The notes: generated by a model from the letters alone, not told the origin. A stretch of 64,000 bases of DNA from Pseudoalteromonas sp. 0303 (GCF_013349995.1 NZ_JABVXF010000018.1:1-64000); one strand, 5' to 3'. Positions 51,610 through 59,361 are shown, counted from the first letter of the stretch. Made by a program: numbers and translations.

Positions 51610-52788
51610 TTACACAATATCGCGCTTTGCCAATTCAGAACAAACATGCGTTCTTACCTTGGGGCTCAATATTTTGTGGCAACGTTCAACAATGTATAAC
51701 TGCACCATTTGAAAGGCATAACCGCCATTACTTTCATCAAGACAATCCCATAAGGATTCGTTATCTTGGCAAGCCAAGACAACTTTGACATCGATGTTCA
51801 TGTAACGAGCTAAGGCTTTAACTTCAGTTTCTTTTAGCGTACCTATATACCCTAAAAGATCCCCCAGGACTTCCGTTTCATCCCATACTGAAACATCGTC
51901 AATCCGAGAATGTGAACAACCATGTATTGCATGGCTAACCACATCATCCAGTATCTGACTTTGCATTTCAGTTAATAGTCGGCCTTTACCTATATGTTTT
52001 CGCAGTTGCGTAGCATCACAAGTAAATTCCGTTTTGGGCGACCGGTGTTTTGCCTCATGAACCAATGCTGTTTCAGAACATCCAAGAAAATGAACATTCG
52101 CAGGCTTCACCGTCGAAATGAAATCAAACACTTCAGAACGGCTTAGCGCTTCAGCGTTGGAAGGAAGGCCAACAACAAAATCCATATTCAGCATTGCTTT
52201 ACACCGCGCATAATGTTCAGCGATAGACAAACGACCTTTTTGCATTGGAACCATCACCTTCACATTACGGCGAGTAATAAGCTCTATTTCGCGCTTATAG
52301 TCAGCCAATAAACGAAAGCTTTCATCTTGATCACCAACCACATCAGGAGCAACAACAATCAAGCCGGAAGGGTTAGCGCATTTTTCGATAATGTCATGGT
52401 ATCTCTCAAACACTTCGTCAAAATCAATTGGCTTTGTATCTGGCTTTCGCAGACCGGCCATGAATGTCCGGAATGCCCCGCTATCAACAAATACTTCCCC
52501 CCCTTGAGAAACATATTCAGCAACTAGAGAACGAACCGGTGCAGACGCATCCATCACGCATATACCAATTGCCGAGCCAGCTTGAATGTATCCCAAAATA
52601 TCAGATTTAGAACTTGCACCAGACCTATACGTAGTGATTTTTGCACCTGGCATAAAGTCATGAACAAGATCGTGTTGTTGCTTTGTGTATTGTTTATCAC
52701 GCAGAACCTTTTCCCAGGGATAGACCTTAAATTCAGGAATAGCCCTAACAGGAGTTGGAACAGCACTATCAAACATTTCTATTTGCAT
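51610..52788 (-). CDS. TGT/DpdA-like base transglycosylase
   Basis: A 392-residue protein with features of the tRNA-guanine transglycosylase fold: VFVDSGAFRTF (Asp 102), LIVVAPDVVGDQDESFRLL, VMVPMQKG, FVVGLP, VHFLGC and TCDATQLRK (Asp 258, at the place of the nucleophile). DSGAF instead of DSGGFQ is what I remember of DpdA-type enzymes, which put 7-deazaguanine bases into DNA. I see no zinc-binding Cys motif of tRNA TGT. No preQ0 synthesis genes are in the window, so the base would come from the host. Shared leader. Confidence 0.65.
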   Translation of the reverse strand: MQIEMFDSAVPTPVRAIPEFKVYPWEKVLRDKQYTKQQHDLVHDFMPGAKITTYRSGASSKSDILGYIQAGSAIGICVMDASAPVRSLVAEYVSQGGEVFVDSGAFRTFMAGLRKPDTKPIDFDEVFERYHDIIEKCANPSGLIVVAPDVVGDQDESFRLLADYKREIELITRRNVKVMVPMQKGRLSIAEHYARCKAMLNMDFVVGLPSNAEALSRSEVFDFISTVKPANVHFLGCSETALVHEAKHRSPKTEFTCDATQLRKHIGKGRLLTEMQSQILDDVVSHAIHGCSHSRIDDVSVWDETEVLGDLLGYIGTLKETEVKALARYMNIDVKVVLACQDNESLWDCLDESNGGYAFQMVQLYIVERCHKILSPKVRTHVCSELAKRDIV

Positions 52789-52855
52789 ATGTTTCCTCTT
52801 TACGTGTTGAAGGCAGCTCGAAAGCGCCTGTTTTCTTTGTGGCCGATGGCCTACT
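52789..52855 (-). promoter_or_regulatory. Shared leader, copy 13
   Basis: Both hairpins standard; -10 candidate TGATACTGT near 52862 (minus strand), which differs from the other copies. Confidence 0.8.
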
Positions 52856-52892
52856 AGAACAGTATCAGCGTAGCAAAATTATCCCGCTGCAG

Positions 52893-52946
52893 CATAGTCG
52901 TTTTTGACTATATAGGTTGTGGCCATCATAGATATTCTTATCTATG
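52893..52946. promoter_or_regulatory. Two CATAG-N10-CTATG dyads, copies 7 and 8
   Basis: CATAGTCGTTTTTGACTATA (52893-52912) and CATAGATATTCTTATCTATG (52927-52946), 34 bp apart, upstream of the TGT-like gene; the same pairing and flanks (CTGCAG, TGGCCAT) as at 17691-17742. Confidence 0.65.
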
Positions 52947-52952
52947 CTCGAT

Positions 52953-52976
52953 AAAAAAGGTCCCGAAGGACCTTTA
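52953..52976 (-). terminator. Terminator after the 52979 gene
   Basis: AAAGGTCCTTCGGGACC hairpin with T run on the minus strand. Confidence 0.75.
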
Positions 52977-52978
52977 TC

Positions 52979-53209
52979 TTATTGAACGGTTATCCCCTTT
53001 TGTTTTAGTAACGTCCGGAAATAAAACCGCTGATTGTCTTTACACTCTGCAAGCACCGCGACCGTGTTTTGAACAGACCAGGGAACGTTAATATCGTCCA
53101 ACCGGTTAGCCCAAAACCCGAAATCACTTTTCACTTTTTCGTGGTAGACACAAAAACAATGCGTATAAAACCCAAGTAAATTATCAAACTGCTGGCTGTT
53201 AATTAGCAT
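52979..53209 (-). CDS. Small hypothetical protein coupled to 53199
   Basis: A 76-residue protein starting MLINSQQFDNLL at ATG 53209, which overlaps the upstream stop by 11 bp. It has a FYTHCFCVYH stretch and a WANRLDDINVPWSV block. Unknown. Confidence 0.45.
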   Translation of the reverse strand: MLINSQQFDNLLGFYTHCFCVYHEKVKSDFGFWANRLDDINVPWSVQNTVAVLAECKDNQRFYFRTLLKQKGITVQ

Positions 53210-53645
53210 TACTCGCCCCTTCAGTTTTGATAAATTCCTGCACCAAAGAAGGAATGTTAATAAGTTCCTTATTGATAGTACGAGCCTTGTTTTGACGATG
53301 TTCACATAGGTCTACTACATACCCTGCAAACGCCTCAAGCTTACTTTGAGTGGCAGCTATAAGATTTTTGGGTTCACCAAACATATCGAAGTAGGTACGA
53401 AGAACAGGAACATGCTCAGCATGCACTTCTTTCGACCAATCTACCGAGTAGTGAAATTCCCAACCAAGATCCGCAATACCCGTTTCAGTGTATTCGGCAG
53501 TTCCATTGTCAATGCTACCATGACACTCCCCCAATAACGCTTGGTCATTGGCAAGCTCTTCTGTGTCAGCCCAAACTAACTTGGTAACACTCTTTTCATA
53601 TTCACCAGCACGAATTGTAAGTTTAACTACATATGCTTTAGACAT
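53199..53645 (-). CDS. Hypothetical protein (leader-element gene)
   Basis: A 148-residue protein starting MSKAYVVKLTIRAGEYEKS at ATG 53645 behind the leader. The first 60 residues look like a small beta domain; the rest is helical. Partly similar in pattern to the C-terminal part of the 48734 protein. Unknown. Confidence 0.55.
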   Translation of the reverse strand: MSKAYVVKLTIRAGEYEKSVTKLVWADTEELANDQALLGECHGSIDNGTAEYTETGIADLGWEFHYSVDWSKEVHAEHVPVLRTYFDMFGEPKNLIAATQSKLEAFAGYVVDLCEHRQNKARTINKELINIPSLVQEFIKTEGASNAN

Positions 53646-53735
53646 ATTACTTTCCTCTTTACGTCTTGAAGGCAGCTCGAAAGCGCCTGTTTTTGTTGTG
53701 GCCGGAGGCCGATATAGAAACTCCAATATACCATG
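53646..53735 (-). promoter_or_regulatory. Shared leader, copy 14, with promoter
   Basis: TGGTATATT extended -10 (AATATA at 53725-53730), GGCCTCCGGCC and GGCGCTTTCGAGCTGCC hairpins. Confidence 0.85.
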
Positions 53736-53745
53736 TAACAGGAAT

Positions 53746-53770
53746 AAAAAAAGCTTCCCGAAGGAAGCTT
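53746..53770 (-). terminator. Terminator, same sequence as at 51579
   Basis: AAGCTTCCTTCGGGAAGCTT with seven T residues. It lies upstream of the 53199 leader and downstream of the 53857 gene. Confidence 0.75.
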
Positions 53771-53856
53771 GTTGCTTTAAGTAAAAACCTGTAAATCTTT
53801 GTGTAGAAAAATAATTTTAGCTAATTACACACCTTGCTAACCTGAAGATTAGAAAA

Positions 53857-54222
53857 TTAATTGATGAATAAGTAATAAAATCCAGCTGCTCCTACAGCAA
53901 ACAAGAAACCTCTGCCAACCCAAACGAGCAAAACCACTAAACTAAACCCCAGCGTTTTAGCATCATTCTGTACTTCTTCAGGCATCGCACTAAAAGCATA
54001 TAAAAAGAATGGAGGTAGAAACAATATAAATGAAATAGTTGCAACGTTTTTTCGGTATTCAGTTTGGTTATCAAAAAACTGGCTAAGAAATTCCCATCCA
54101 AAAACTTCAAACAAATAAGCAGGAAGCCAGAAAACAATTGCCATCAATAAAACAAATAGAACCATTCTTCCTATGAATATTAAAACGTTATTCGTTTCCT
54201 CACCTTTAAAATTATTAACCAT
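53857..54222 (-). CDS. Membrane protein, three or four helices
   Basis: A 121-residue protein (ATG 54222, GAGAAAA site) with hydrophobic helices at about 18-40, 60-80 and 92-118. No family recognised. It starts a run of small genes (53857-55970) without the shared leader, which may be a separate insertion. Confidence 0.5.
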   Translation of the reverse strand: MVNNFKGEETNNVLIFIGRMVLFVLLMAIVFWLPAYLFEVFGWEFLSQFFDNQTEYRKNVATISFILFLPPFFLYAFSAMPEEVQNDAKTLGFSLVVLLVWVGRGFLFAVGAAGFYYLFIN

Positions 54223-54253
54223 AATTTTCTCTATAATTCTAGTTTTCGAATAT

Positions 54254-54475
54254 TTAAATGTGAGCCAAAAGGCACTCACATTCTGGATATTTTATTGCCA
54301 ACTCCTTTATCCTATCCATCGCCATATCTACCAAAAAGGTGTTATTAATATCTTCAGGTAAATTGTGAAGTGCTTCTGCAATTTCCTTTGCCATTTGCTG
54401 ACCGTCATTATTACGGCCAGCCAAAGCACTCCTTATAAGGCAAAAACCCTGATTAGATAGTGCTATCACTTGCAT
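54254..54475 (-). CDS. Small hypothetical protein
   Basis: A 73-residue helical protein starting MQVIALSNQGFC at ATG 54475; the frame extends to 54532. It contains cysteines near the end (YPECECLL). Unknown. Confidence 0.4.
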   Translation of the reverse strand: MQVIALSNQGFCLIRSALAGRNNDGQQMAKEIAEALHNLPEDINNTFLVDMAMDRIKELAIKYPECECLLAHI

Positions 54476-54589
54476 TCTTTTACACCTATTCCAACTTAAA
54501 ATAAGATGATTTTGGCGCGCCTGCGAAGACAAAATTTAGCGCCAAAACCAAATATAATTAAATCACTTTGTTTATTGTGAATTGATAAT

Positions 54590-55015
54590 TTAAGAACAAG
54601 TTAAGTTATTTAACTTCCATGTGGGTTCACTATCTCCTGCAAATTCCATCGTGATATATTCCATTTCACAAACAAGATTCACCACCCTAGCTTTCACAAT
54701 TGCTTTATCATCTGATGGATAGTTAATTGACTGAACTCGCGTATAAAATTGACCTAATAAAGCTCTGCTTAATTTTCCCAAATCAGAGCCTTGAGCCTTA
54801 AGGTCAACTTCAAATTGAGAAACTGGAATTTCTACCCCAATTACCTGTTCTATAAACTTGCTCTGCTCTTTATTAGTTTCTTCTGAGGGCATAACAAATG
54901 CCATTTCCCTCAATGTTTTTGATGTTTTACTAGCCAGTTCCCGATCAAAAGTTTCCTCTTTAGTGCAACCAGCTATAGCTAATGCTATCAAAGTAGTAAA
55001 AACTAATTTTTTCAT
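54590..55015 (-). CDS. Lipoprotein
   Basis: A 141-residue lipoprotein (signal MKKLVFTTLIALAIAGC, Cys 17). The mature part is small and soluble with two cysteines (CEM and the final CS) that could pair. Unknown function. Confidence 0.6.
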   Translation of the reverse strand: MKKLVFTTLIALAIAGCTKEETFDRELASKTSKTLREMAFVMPSEETNKEQSKFIEQVIGVEIPVSQFEVDLKAQGSDLGKLSRALLGQFYTRVQSINYPSDDKAIVKARVVNLVCEMEYITMEFAGDSEPTWKLNNLTCS

Positions 55016-55041
55016 TGGTTTGTGTTCCTAACGCGCTACGC

Positions 55042-55251
55042 TTATTTGCTGCCGCTGATTTTCAAACAAGTTTTCAATAAACGGCCAGCCGACATTTCAG
55101 GTTCGTATAATCGTTTGATTTCATCATCTGTTGCTTTACGAATTTCCAGTATGTGTGGAAAAGAAGAAAAACGTTCTATAATCAGTTCATCATCACCTTT
55201 TGGATCTAAAATTACTTGTTCTGAACCTTCTGTTTTTATGTAAATTGCCAT
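55042..55251 (-). CDS. Small hypothetical protein
   Basis: A 69-residue protein (MAIYIKTEGSEQ...) with a beta-like start and a basic helical end. Unknown. Confidence 0.45.
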   Translation of the reverse strand: MAIYIKTEGSEQVILDPKGDDELIIERFSSFPHILEIRKATDDEIKRLYEPEMSAGRLLKTCLKISGSK

Positions 55252-55269
55252 AATTTATTTTTCCAAGCA

Positions 55270-55464
55270 TTAACAATTTATAGTAACTGCTCGGTAGAAG
55301 ACAGGTGTTCCCCTTAACATTTTCAATGTTTTTCTCATCAATATACTAGTAATTTCAACATCAAAATGCCCAGAGTACGTCTTACCAAACCTACGACCTT
55401 TTACTGGTATTTCTTTAACTAGAAAAAGCAACTTATGATCATGACTTAATCCTGTGCATTCCAT
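55270..55464 (-). CDS. Small basic hypothetical protein
   Basis: A 64-residue protein (MECTGLSHDHK...) with GGAG 7 bases before the ATG. Unknown. Confidence 0.45.
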   Translation of the reverse strand: MECTGLSHDHKLLFLVKEIPVKGRRFGKTYSGHFDVEITSILMRKTLKMLRGTPVFYRAVTINC

Positions 55465-55518
55465 TTTTCGCTCCTACGTTCCAATATCTTTATTTTTAAG
55501 TGAAATTGCTTTACCTAA

Positions 55519-55755
55519 CTAAGATTTCTTAGTTGGCTGCGGTTGATATCTGTTAATTCGTTTAACCCTAATTAATAACTCAATGTATATACTGACGAAA
55601 AGTGAGACTAAACCCAAAACAATTACTGCTATAGAAAACCAAACTAGGGCCGTATTTTCGATTAACAAAGAGACTAATAAAATAAGAACAGCAATACTTA
55701 GAAATAGCCACTGGCTTCTTACATATCCCTTTGAATTTTTTGCGCCATTTTTCAT
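55519..55755 (-). CDS. Small two-helix membrane protein
   Basis: A 78-residue protein (ATG 55755 after GGGAG; ATG 55770 overlaps the previous stop). Two hydrophobic helices (about 13-30 and 35-60) and a basic tail. Unknown. Confidence 0.5.
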   Translation of the reverse strand: MKNGAKNSKGYVRSQWLFLSIAVLILLVSLLIENTALVWFSIAVIVLGLVSLFVSIYIELLIRVKRINRYQPQPTKKS

Positions 55756-55769
55756 CTTAACTCCCACCA

Positions 55770-55970
55770 TTAATTTTCAACTTTTGATGAAATAAACAAT
55801 GAAACAGCTGACGCAATCAAACCAAAAATTAAAAACATTAAATATTTTGACTCTTCCATTTCTTGGCTTCCAAGACTTAGAAAAAGGCCTAGACCACTAA
55901 TAACAGTAAGCAAGCCGCTACTAATAAACATTGCGATTAGGCCAGCTTTTTGAATTTTATTAAATTTCAT
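55770..55970 (-). CDS. Small two-helix membrane protein
   Basis: A 66-residue protein with helices at about 10-32 and 42-62. It overlaps the next gene (TAATG) and probably acts with it; a pair of small membrane proteins in one unit could be an immunity or entry-exclusion function, but nothing shows this directly. Confidence 0.5.
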   Translation of the reverse strand: MKFNKIQKAGLIAMFISSGLLTVISGLGLFLSLGSQEMEESKYLMFLIFGLIASAVSLFISSKVEN

Positions 55971-56032
55971 TTTACAAACTTCCTAATAACCTTTTACCGC
56001 TGATAAATCGCAGCTAACTCAGCCTCTTACAT

Positions 56033-56467
56033 TTAAGGTTGCTTAGTTCCGGCAATTTCTAACGCTGCTTTATCGAACGTGTATATAGTCGATACTTTAT
56101 CTTTATATAACTGACCATGCCTTTTAGCTTTGTTAACTATTAACGCATCCGGAAAGTCTGCTTGCTTAATCTTGCCACCTGATTTTATAGGTTTAGCATT
56201 GGTAAAATCTTTTAAAGCACCCCATACCGCCTGACCATCTTCAAACGTCAAATTTGGCTCAGCAAAAAGCGCATGAACCACATCAATAATTTGTTCTTTG
56301 CTCAGGGTGTAACGCTTACCTTTTAGTGTCCAGATCGTTTCTGTTAATACAACGTCAGTTACCAGAACAGGTTGATTGCCTAAAATCAATTTAGCCGCTT
56401 TATTGGCTTGCTTTTCATCGTCTTGCAACAAGTAGCGAAGCAATACATTTGTGTCTATCGCTATCAT
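56033..56467 (-). CDS. vapC: VapC-type PIN-domain toxin
   Basis: A 144-residue PIN ribonuclease. The acidic residues are visible: Asp 5 in IDTNVLLRYLL, Glu 43 in VVLTETIWTL, Asp in ADFPDALI and the final FD. It would cut tRNA or other RNA when its antitoxin is lost. It overlaps the antitoxin gene by 4 bp (ATGA). Confidence 0.85.
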   Translation of the reverse strand: MIAIDTNVLLRYLLQDDEKQANKAAKLILGNQPVLVTDVVLTETIWTLKGKRYTLSKEQIIDVVHALFAEPNLTFEDGQAVWGALKDFTNAKPIKSGGKIKQADFPDALIVNKAKRHGQLYKDKVSTIYTFDKAALEIAGTKQP

Positions 56468-56685
56468 TTATCTAGCATACTCTCTAATGATTCTTGTTCG
56501 CTTACATCAGTATTAGCCGTTATTCCTTTAAGTAAGCCTTTTGCTGCGCCTGATTGTTTCTTAACAATTGAAATTACACCTTGTCTATCAACAAAGCTTT
56601 CAACATCATCACCCGCACTAATATGCGCTATTACACATTGGTCGATAGGCAGTGTGATTTGTCTTTTTGCACTTACTTTAGCCAT
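56464..56685 (-). CDS. vapB: VapB/AbrB-type antitoxin
   Basis: A 73-residue protein with an N-terminal SpoVT-AbrB swapped-hairpin domain (KVSAKRQITLP ... GDDVESFVDRQGVISI) and a flexible C-terminus that should bind the toxin. It precedes vapC and should repress the operon with it. Confidence 0.8.
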   Translation of the reverse strand: MAKVSAKRQITLPIDQCVIAHISAGDDVESFVDRQGVISIVKKQSGAAKGLLKGITANTDVSEQESLESMLDK

Positions 56686-56755
56686 AGAATCCTCTTTACT
56701 TTTTTATCTCAAGTAAAGATTAACACGTCTTTACCATATTTCAACAGGTAAAGAT
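56686..56755. promoter_or_regulatory. vapBC operator region
   Basis: Repeated GTAAAGATTAA words at about 56714 and 56750 and a CTTTACC/GGTAAAG inverted pair in the promoter, good AbrB-type operator candidates. From 56756 to 56942 I see no gene or repeat. Confidence 0.5.
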
Positions 56756-56942
56756 TAAATGTTTTATATTTATTTTTTATATCCAAGGTGAGGAACGGAT
56801 TTACATAGATTATTCAATGCATTAGATAGTAGGCTGGCTGTACTTCTACGCCCTGAATAGCCGGATCGCTAGAGCCTTGCTAAATCCACAACTCTTAAAC
56901 AGTTATCTGGTTATATTGGAAAAGTGATGAAGTGATTATGCA

Positions 56943-56972
56943 AAAAAAGCCTCATAATCTGAGGCTTTTTAT
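56943..56972 (-). terminator. Terminator after the 56975 gene
   Basis: AAAAGCCTCAGATTATGAGGCTTTTTTT on the minus strand (stem AAAGCCTCA/TGAGGCTTT). Confidence 0.75.
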
Positions 56973-56974
56973 TA

Positions 56975-57169
56975 TCACTTTTTAACGAAATAAAAATCTC
57001 TACAAGCTATCATTTCATGAATAACCACTACATTACCGTTCAGGTCTGTATAGTCAAATTGCATTTCATGGCAGTCGTAATTAATATTCTTTTTCAACGA
57101 ATTACTGACAATTAAATCATTAAACTCTTCTTCACTAGCTGTTCTAAAAAACTTTAGATTTACACTCAT
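56975..57169 (-). CDS. Small hypothetical protein (leader-element gene)
   Basis: A 64-residue protein (MSVNLKFFRTASEEEF...) with its own leader. Its pattern (FFRTASEEEFNDLIVSNSL) is helical at the start and beta-like at the end. Unknown. Confidence 0.55.
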   Translation of the reverse strand: MSVNLKFFRTASEEEFNDLIVSNSLKKNINYDCHEMQFDYTDLNGNVVVIHEMIACRDFYFVKK

Positions 57170-57220
57170 AATATTCCCTCTTTACGTGTTGAAGGCAGCC
57201 CGAAAGCGCCTGTTTTGTTT
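57170..57220 (-). promoter_or_regulatory. Shared leader, copy 15 (variant)
   Basis: GGCGCTTTCGGGCTGCC: the A to G change leaves a U-G pair in the stem. The GGCC hairpin is missing. Confidence 0.75.
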
Positions 57221-57303
57221 AAGCTAATTAAATCTAAACTTAGAACAAATAACAGCATTAATCAACACGCAAGACAATGTAGTAATTACCAGGTAGCAGG
57301 TAT

Positions 57304-57329
57304 AAAAAAAGCTTCCCGAAGGAAGCTTG
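57304..57329 (-). terminator. Terminator after the HsdM-like gene
   Basis: AAGCTTCCTTCGGGAAGCTT with seven T residues, identical to those at 51579 and 53746. Confidence 0.75.
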
Positions 57330-57336
57330 TTTATTA

Positions 57337-58083
57337 CTATGCGGTTTCTCCTAACAAATCAAATTGCTCTACCGGCATGGCCGTAGGCTTTTCCTTTTCG
57401 TCCGGAACAAGCAAATCAGCACATTCTTTTATCGCGTAATGCAATTTAAGTTTTTGCTCCCACGCTCCCATGTAATACGCAGGCGTTCTGAACACCTTAG
57501 TAATATTCATCGTGAGTGTGTTACCGATACATATTTCAGCTGGAATATGCAAAAGCGTAAACTGAACATAAGCCATCATTGCAGCTACGGGATCAAGGTC
57601 AATCGCCTGCACCCAAAGGCGCTGTTGATAGTTAATCCCTCTTTCACGTAACGCTTGCGCGTATGCTATCACCATACCACCTGATCCCACGGCAGGCTCA
57701 TGAAGCGTTATGACTGGTTTGTCTTCTATATCCGACACATTTAACTGTGCCATCAACAGGGACAACTCATAAGGGGTGAAAAACTGGCCGATCTGCGAAC
57801 TGCCAAGTTCCAACTCCATAAACAATGAGCCAAGAAAGTCACAGGGCCTTTCTTCCAACCCCATGACGACATAACCCATCAGTTGCGCCATACGCTTCAT
57901 ATCTTCTTTATCGTACCGCTTAGCAATGCGTAAATAGTCTTCTTCAACCTCTTGGCTGTAAGCAACGGCATTGTGTAGCGCATACGCCTGACAAGTGATC
58001 ACATCCCTAAATACTTCGTAGCGATGGTGATAACGTGCGGTTTCTTTGAATAGCTTGATAAAGGCCTGTTTATTTGCAGACAT
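57337..58083 (-). CDS. HsdM-like methyltransferase fold protein without NPPY
   Basis: A 248-residue protein. It has GQFFTPYELS (99-108) and motif I HEPAVGSGGM (128-137) of the N6-adenine HsdM family and WVQAIDLDPVAAMMAY (motif II). Where NPPY/F should follow it has FRTPAYYMGAW, so the catalytic motif is lost or changed. It may bind S-adenosylmethionine without methylating adenine, or act on another target. Leader present. Confidence 0.7.
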   Translation of the reverse strand: MSANKQAFIKLFKETARYHHRYEVFRDVITCQAYALHNAVAYSQEVEEDYLRIAKRYDKEDMKRMAQLMGYVVMGLEERPCDFLGSLFMELELGSSQIGQFFTPYELSLLMAQLNVSDIEDKPVITLHEPAVGSGGMVIAYAQALRERGINYQQRLWVQAIDLDPVAAMMAYVQFTLLHIPAEICIGNTLTMNITKVFRTPAYYMGAWEQKLKLHYAIKECADLLVPDEKEKPTAMPVEQFDLLGETA

Positions 58084-58125
58084 ATTTTTCCTCTTTACGT
58101 ATTGAAGGCAGCTCGAAAGCGCCCA
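58084..58125 (-). promoter_or_regulatory. Shared leader, copy 16
   Basis: Standard GGCGCTTTCGAGCTGCC hairpin and ACGTAAAGAGGAAAA; the 18-bp palindrome replaces the usual upstream hairpin. Confidence 0.8.
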
Positions 58126-58129
58126 TTAA

Positions 58130-58147
58130 AATTAGGCATGCCTAATT
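58130..58147. promoter_or_regulatory. 18-bp palindrome, copy 8
   Basis: A perfect copy 47 bp before the HsdM-like start and directly upstream of its leader. This is where the two regulatory families meet. Confidence 0.65.
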
Positions 58148-58167
58148 TGGCATACCTGGTAAACGGG

Positions 58168-58362
58168 TTATATAGGTTGATATTCGTCTTTTAATGGACT
58201 CTGAGGCTCTTCGTAATCCTCACTCATAGTATGCAAGTACGTACCATTAAGATTTACACAGCAGACTTTAGTACCGTTTTCAAGTTGGTACACTGGTCTA
58301 CCCCAATAGTCCTCATAAAGAAATGTCGCTGTTTGCCCGTTCTTTAACGTTAAATTATTCAT
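58168..58362 (-). CDS. Small hypothetical protein (leader-element gene)
   Basis: A 64-residue protein (MNNLTLKNGQTATFLYEDYWGRPVYQL...) that looks like a small all-beta fold. Unknown family; own leader. Confidence 0.55.
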   Translation of the reverse strand: MNNLTLKNGQTATFLYEDYWGRPVYQLENGTKVCCVNLNGTYLHTMSEDYEEPQSPLKDEYQPI

Positions 58363-58455
58363 GATAGTTCCTCTTTACGTGTTGAAGGCAGCTCGAAAGC
58401 GCCTGTTTTGTTTGTGGCCTATGGCCGATATAGAAACTCCAATATATCATGTACC
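58363..58455 (-). promoter_or_regulatory. Shared leader, copy 17, with promoter
   Basis: TGATATATT extended -10 (AATATA at 58441-58446), GGCCATAGGCC and GGCGCTTTCGAGCTGCC hairpins; almost identical to copies 12 and 14 over about 110 bp. Confidence 0.85.
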
Positions 58456-58461
58456 AGGTAT

Positions 58462-58487
58462 AAAAAAAGCCTCTAACGAGGCTTTGG
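58462..58487 (-). terminator. Terminator after the 58502 gene
   Basis: AAAGCCTCGTTAGAGGCTTT hairpin with seven T residues. Confidence 0.75.
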
Positions 58488-58501
58488 CGGGAACATACTA
58501 C

Positions 58502-58828
58502 TCAAACATAGTAATTAATAAGGTGTTCACTGACATACCCCACAGCCACCCCCGCAGCTGCAAAATAAAACACTTTAACTCTGAGCTTAACTTTAGGTCG
58601 CTCATCGACATAAACACCAACACACCCAAACATCATGCCAACGGATAAAGCCCCTGCACCAACAATGAAACAAATGATACGGTAATCTTCGATTAAGGTG
58701 AATTTAGTGCCTTCCGGCGCAAAAAGGAAAAGTGAAACTAAACAGGAACCAATAACAATGAAAATCAGTGACAGACTGAAATAGCCATTATCAAAAATTT
58801 CCGTCAACTTTCTCATCGATATATACAT
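58502..58828 (-). CDS. Membrane protein, three helices
   Basis: A 108-residue protein with helices at about 16-36, 52-72 and 85-104. It follows the 58837 gene by 8 bp and is probably in its operon. Unknown. Confidence 0.5.
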   Translation of the reverse strand: MYISMRKLTEIFDNGYFSLSLIFIVIGSCLVSLFLFAPEGTKFTLIEDYRIICFIVGAGALSVGMMFGCVGVYVDERPKVKLRVKVFYFAAAGVAVGYVSEHLINYYV

Positions 58829-58836
58829 AGCTCCCC

Positions 58837-59259
58837 CTAATACATATTCCAGAACAGATCACCGGAACGCATTTTATCTGAGGCCTTCGGAGTGAATTCA
58901 TCAGCAAGCACAGATACCATATCTTCATCCACATATAACGCTTTCAGATCATTGTGAACCATCACTTCAGCGAATGTTTTAAAGTCTGGATGTAAACCGG
59001 CACGTTCCCCCCAGGACACGACTGAACGACTGAAATACACCCATAAAATACTTCTATAGGCCTGCCCTTTCTCAAGGGCTGTATTAGCCTCAAATAATCG
59101 TGTATACGCCTCCTGCTTTGCTTTTGTTCTAGCCTTGTAGGAAGTCAGTATTGGGCCATGTTTTTTCTTCGCAAGAATGAGCCCACTGCAAATTTCGCCA
59201 TGATCACTTAAAGGACCATAAAACTCACTACCACATTCATTGCACAACTCACCGGTCAT
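58837..59259 (-). CDS. Hypothetical protein with N-terminal zinc-ribbon-like pair
   Basis: A 140-residue protein starting MTGELCNECGSEFYG with CNEC and, at residue 24, DHGEIC, possible zinc ligands. The rest is helical. No leader element is visible before it. Unknown. Confidence 0.5.
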   Translation of the reverse strand: MTGELCNECGSEFYGPLSDHGEICSGLILAKKKHGPILTSYKARTKAKQEAYTRLFEANTALEKGQAYRSILWVYFSRSVVSWGERAGLHPDFKTFAEVMVHNDLKALYVDEDMVSVLADEFTPKASDKMRSGDLFWNMY

Positions 59260-59361
59260 TGTGTTTTACCGAAGCGATTTAACATAGCCTGACGATATCA
59301 AACTTAGCTCTAGTGACAGGGGATAAAACTACCCTCAATGAAAAGGGGTTTTTCAAAAAAC

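Noticed and set aside
54254..55970. Prophage remnant
   Set aside because: The small genes have no structural, lysis or integrase functions that I can recognise.
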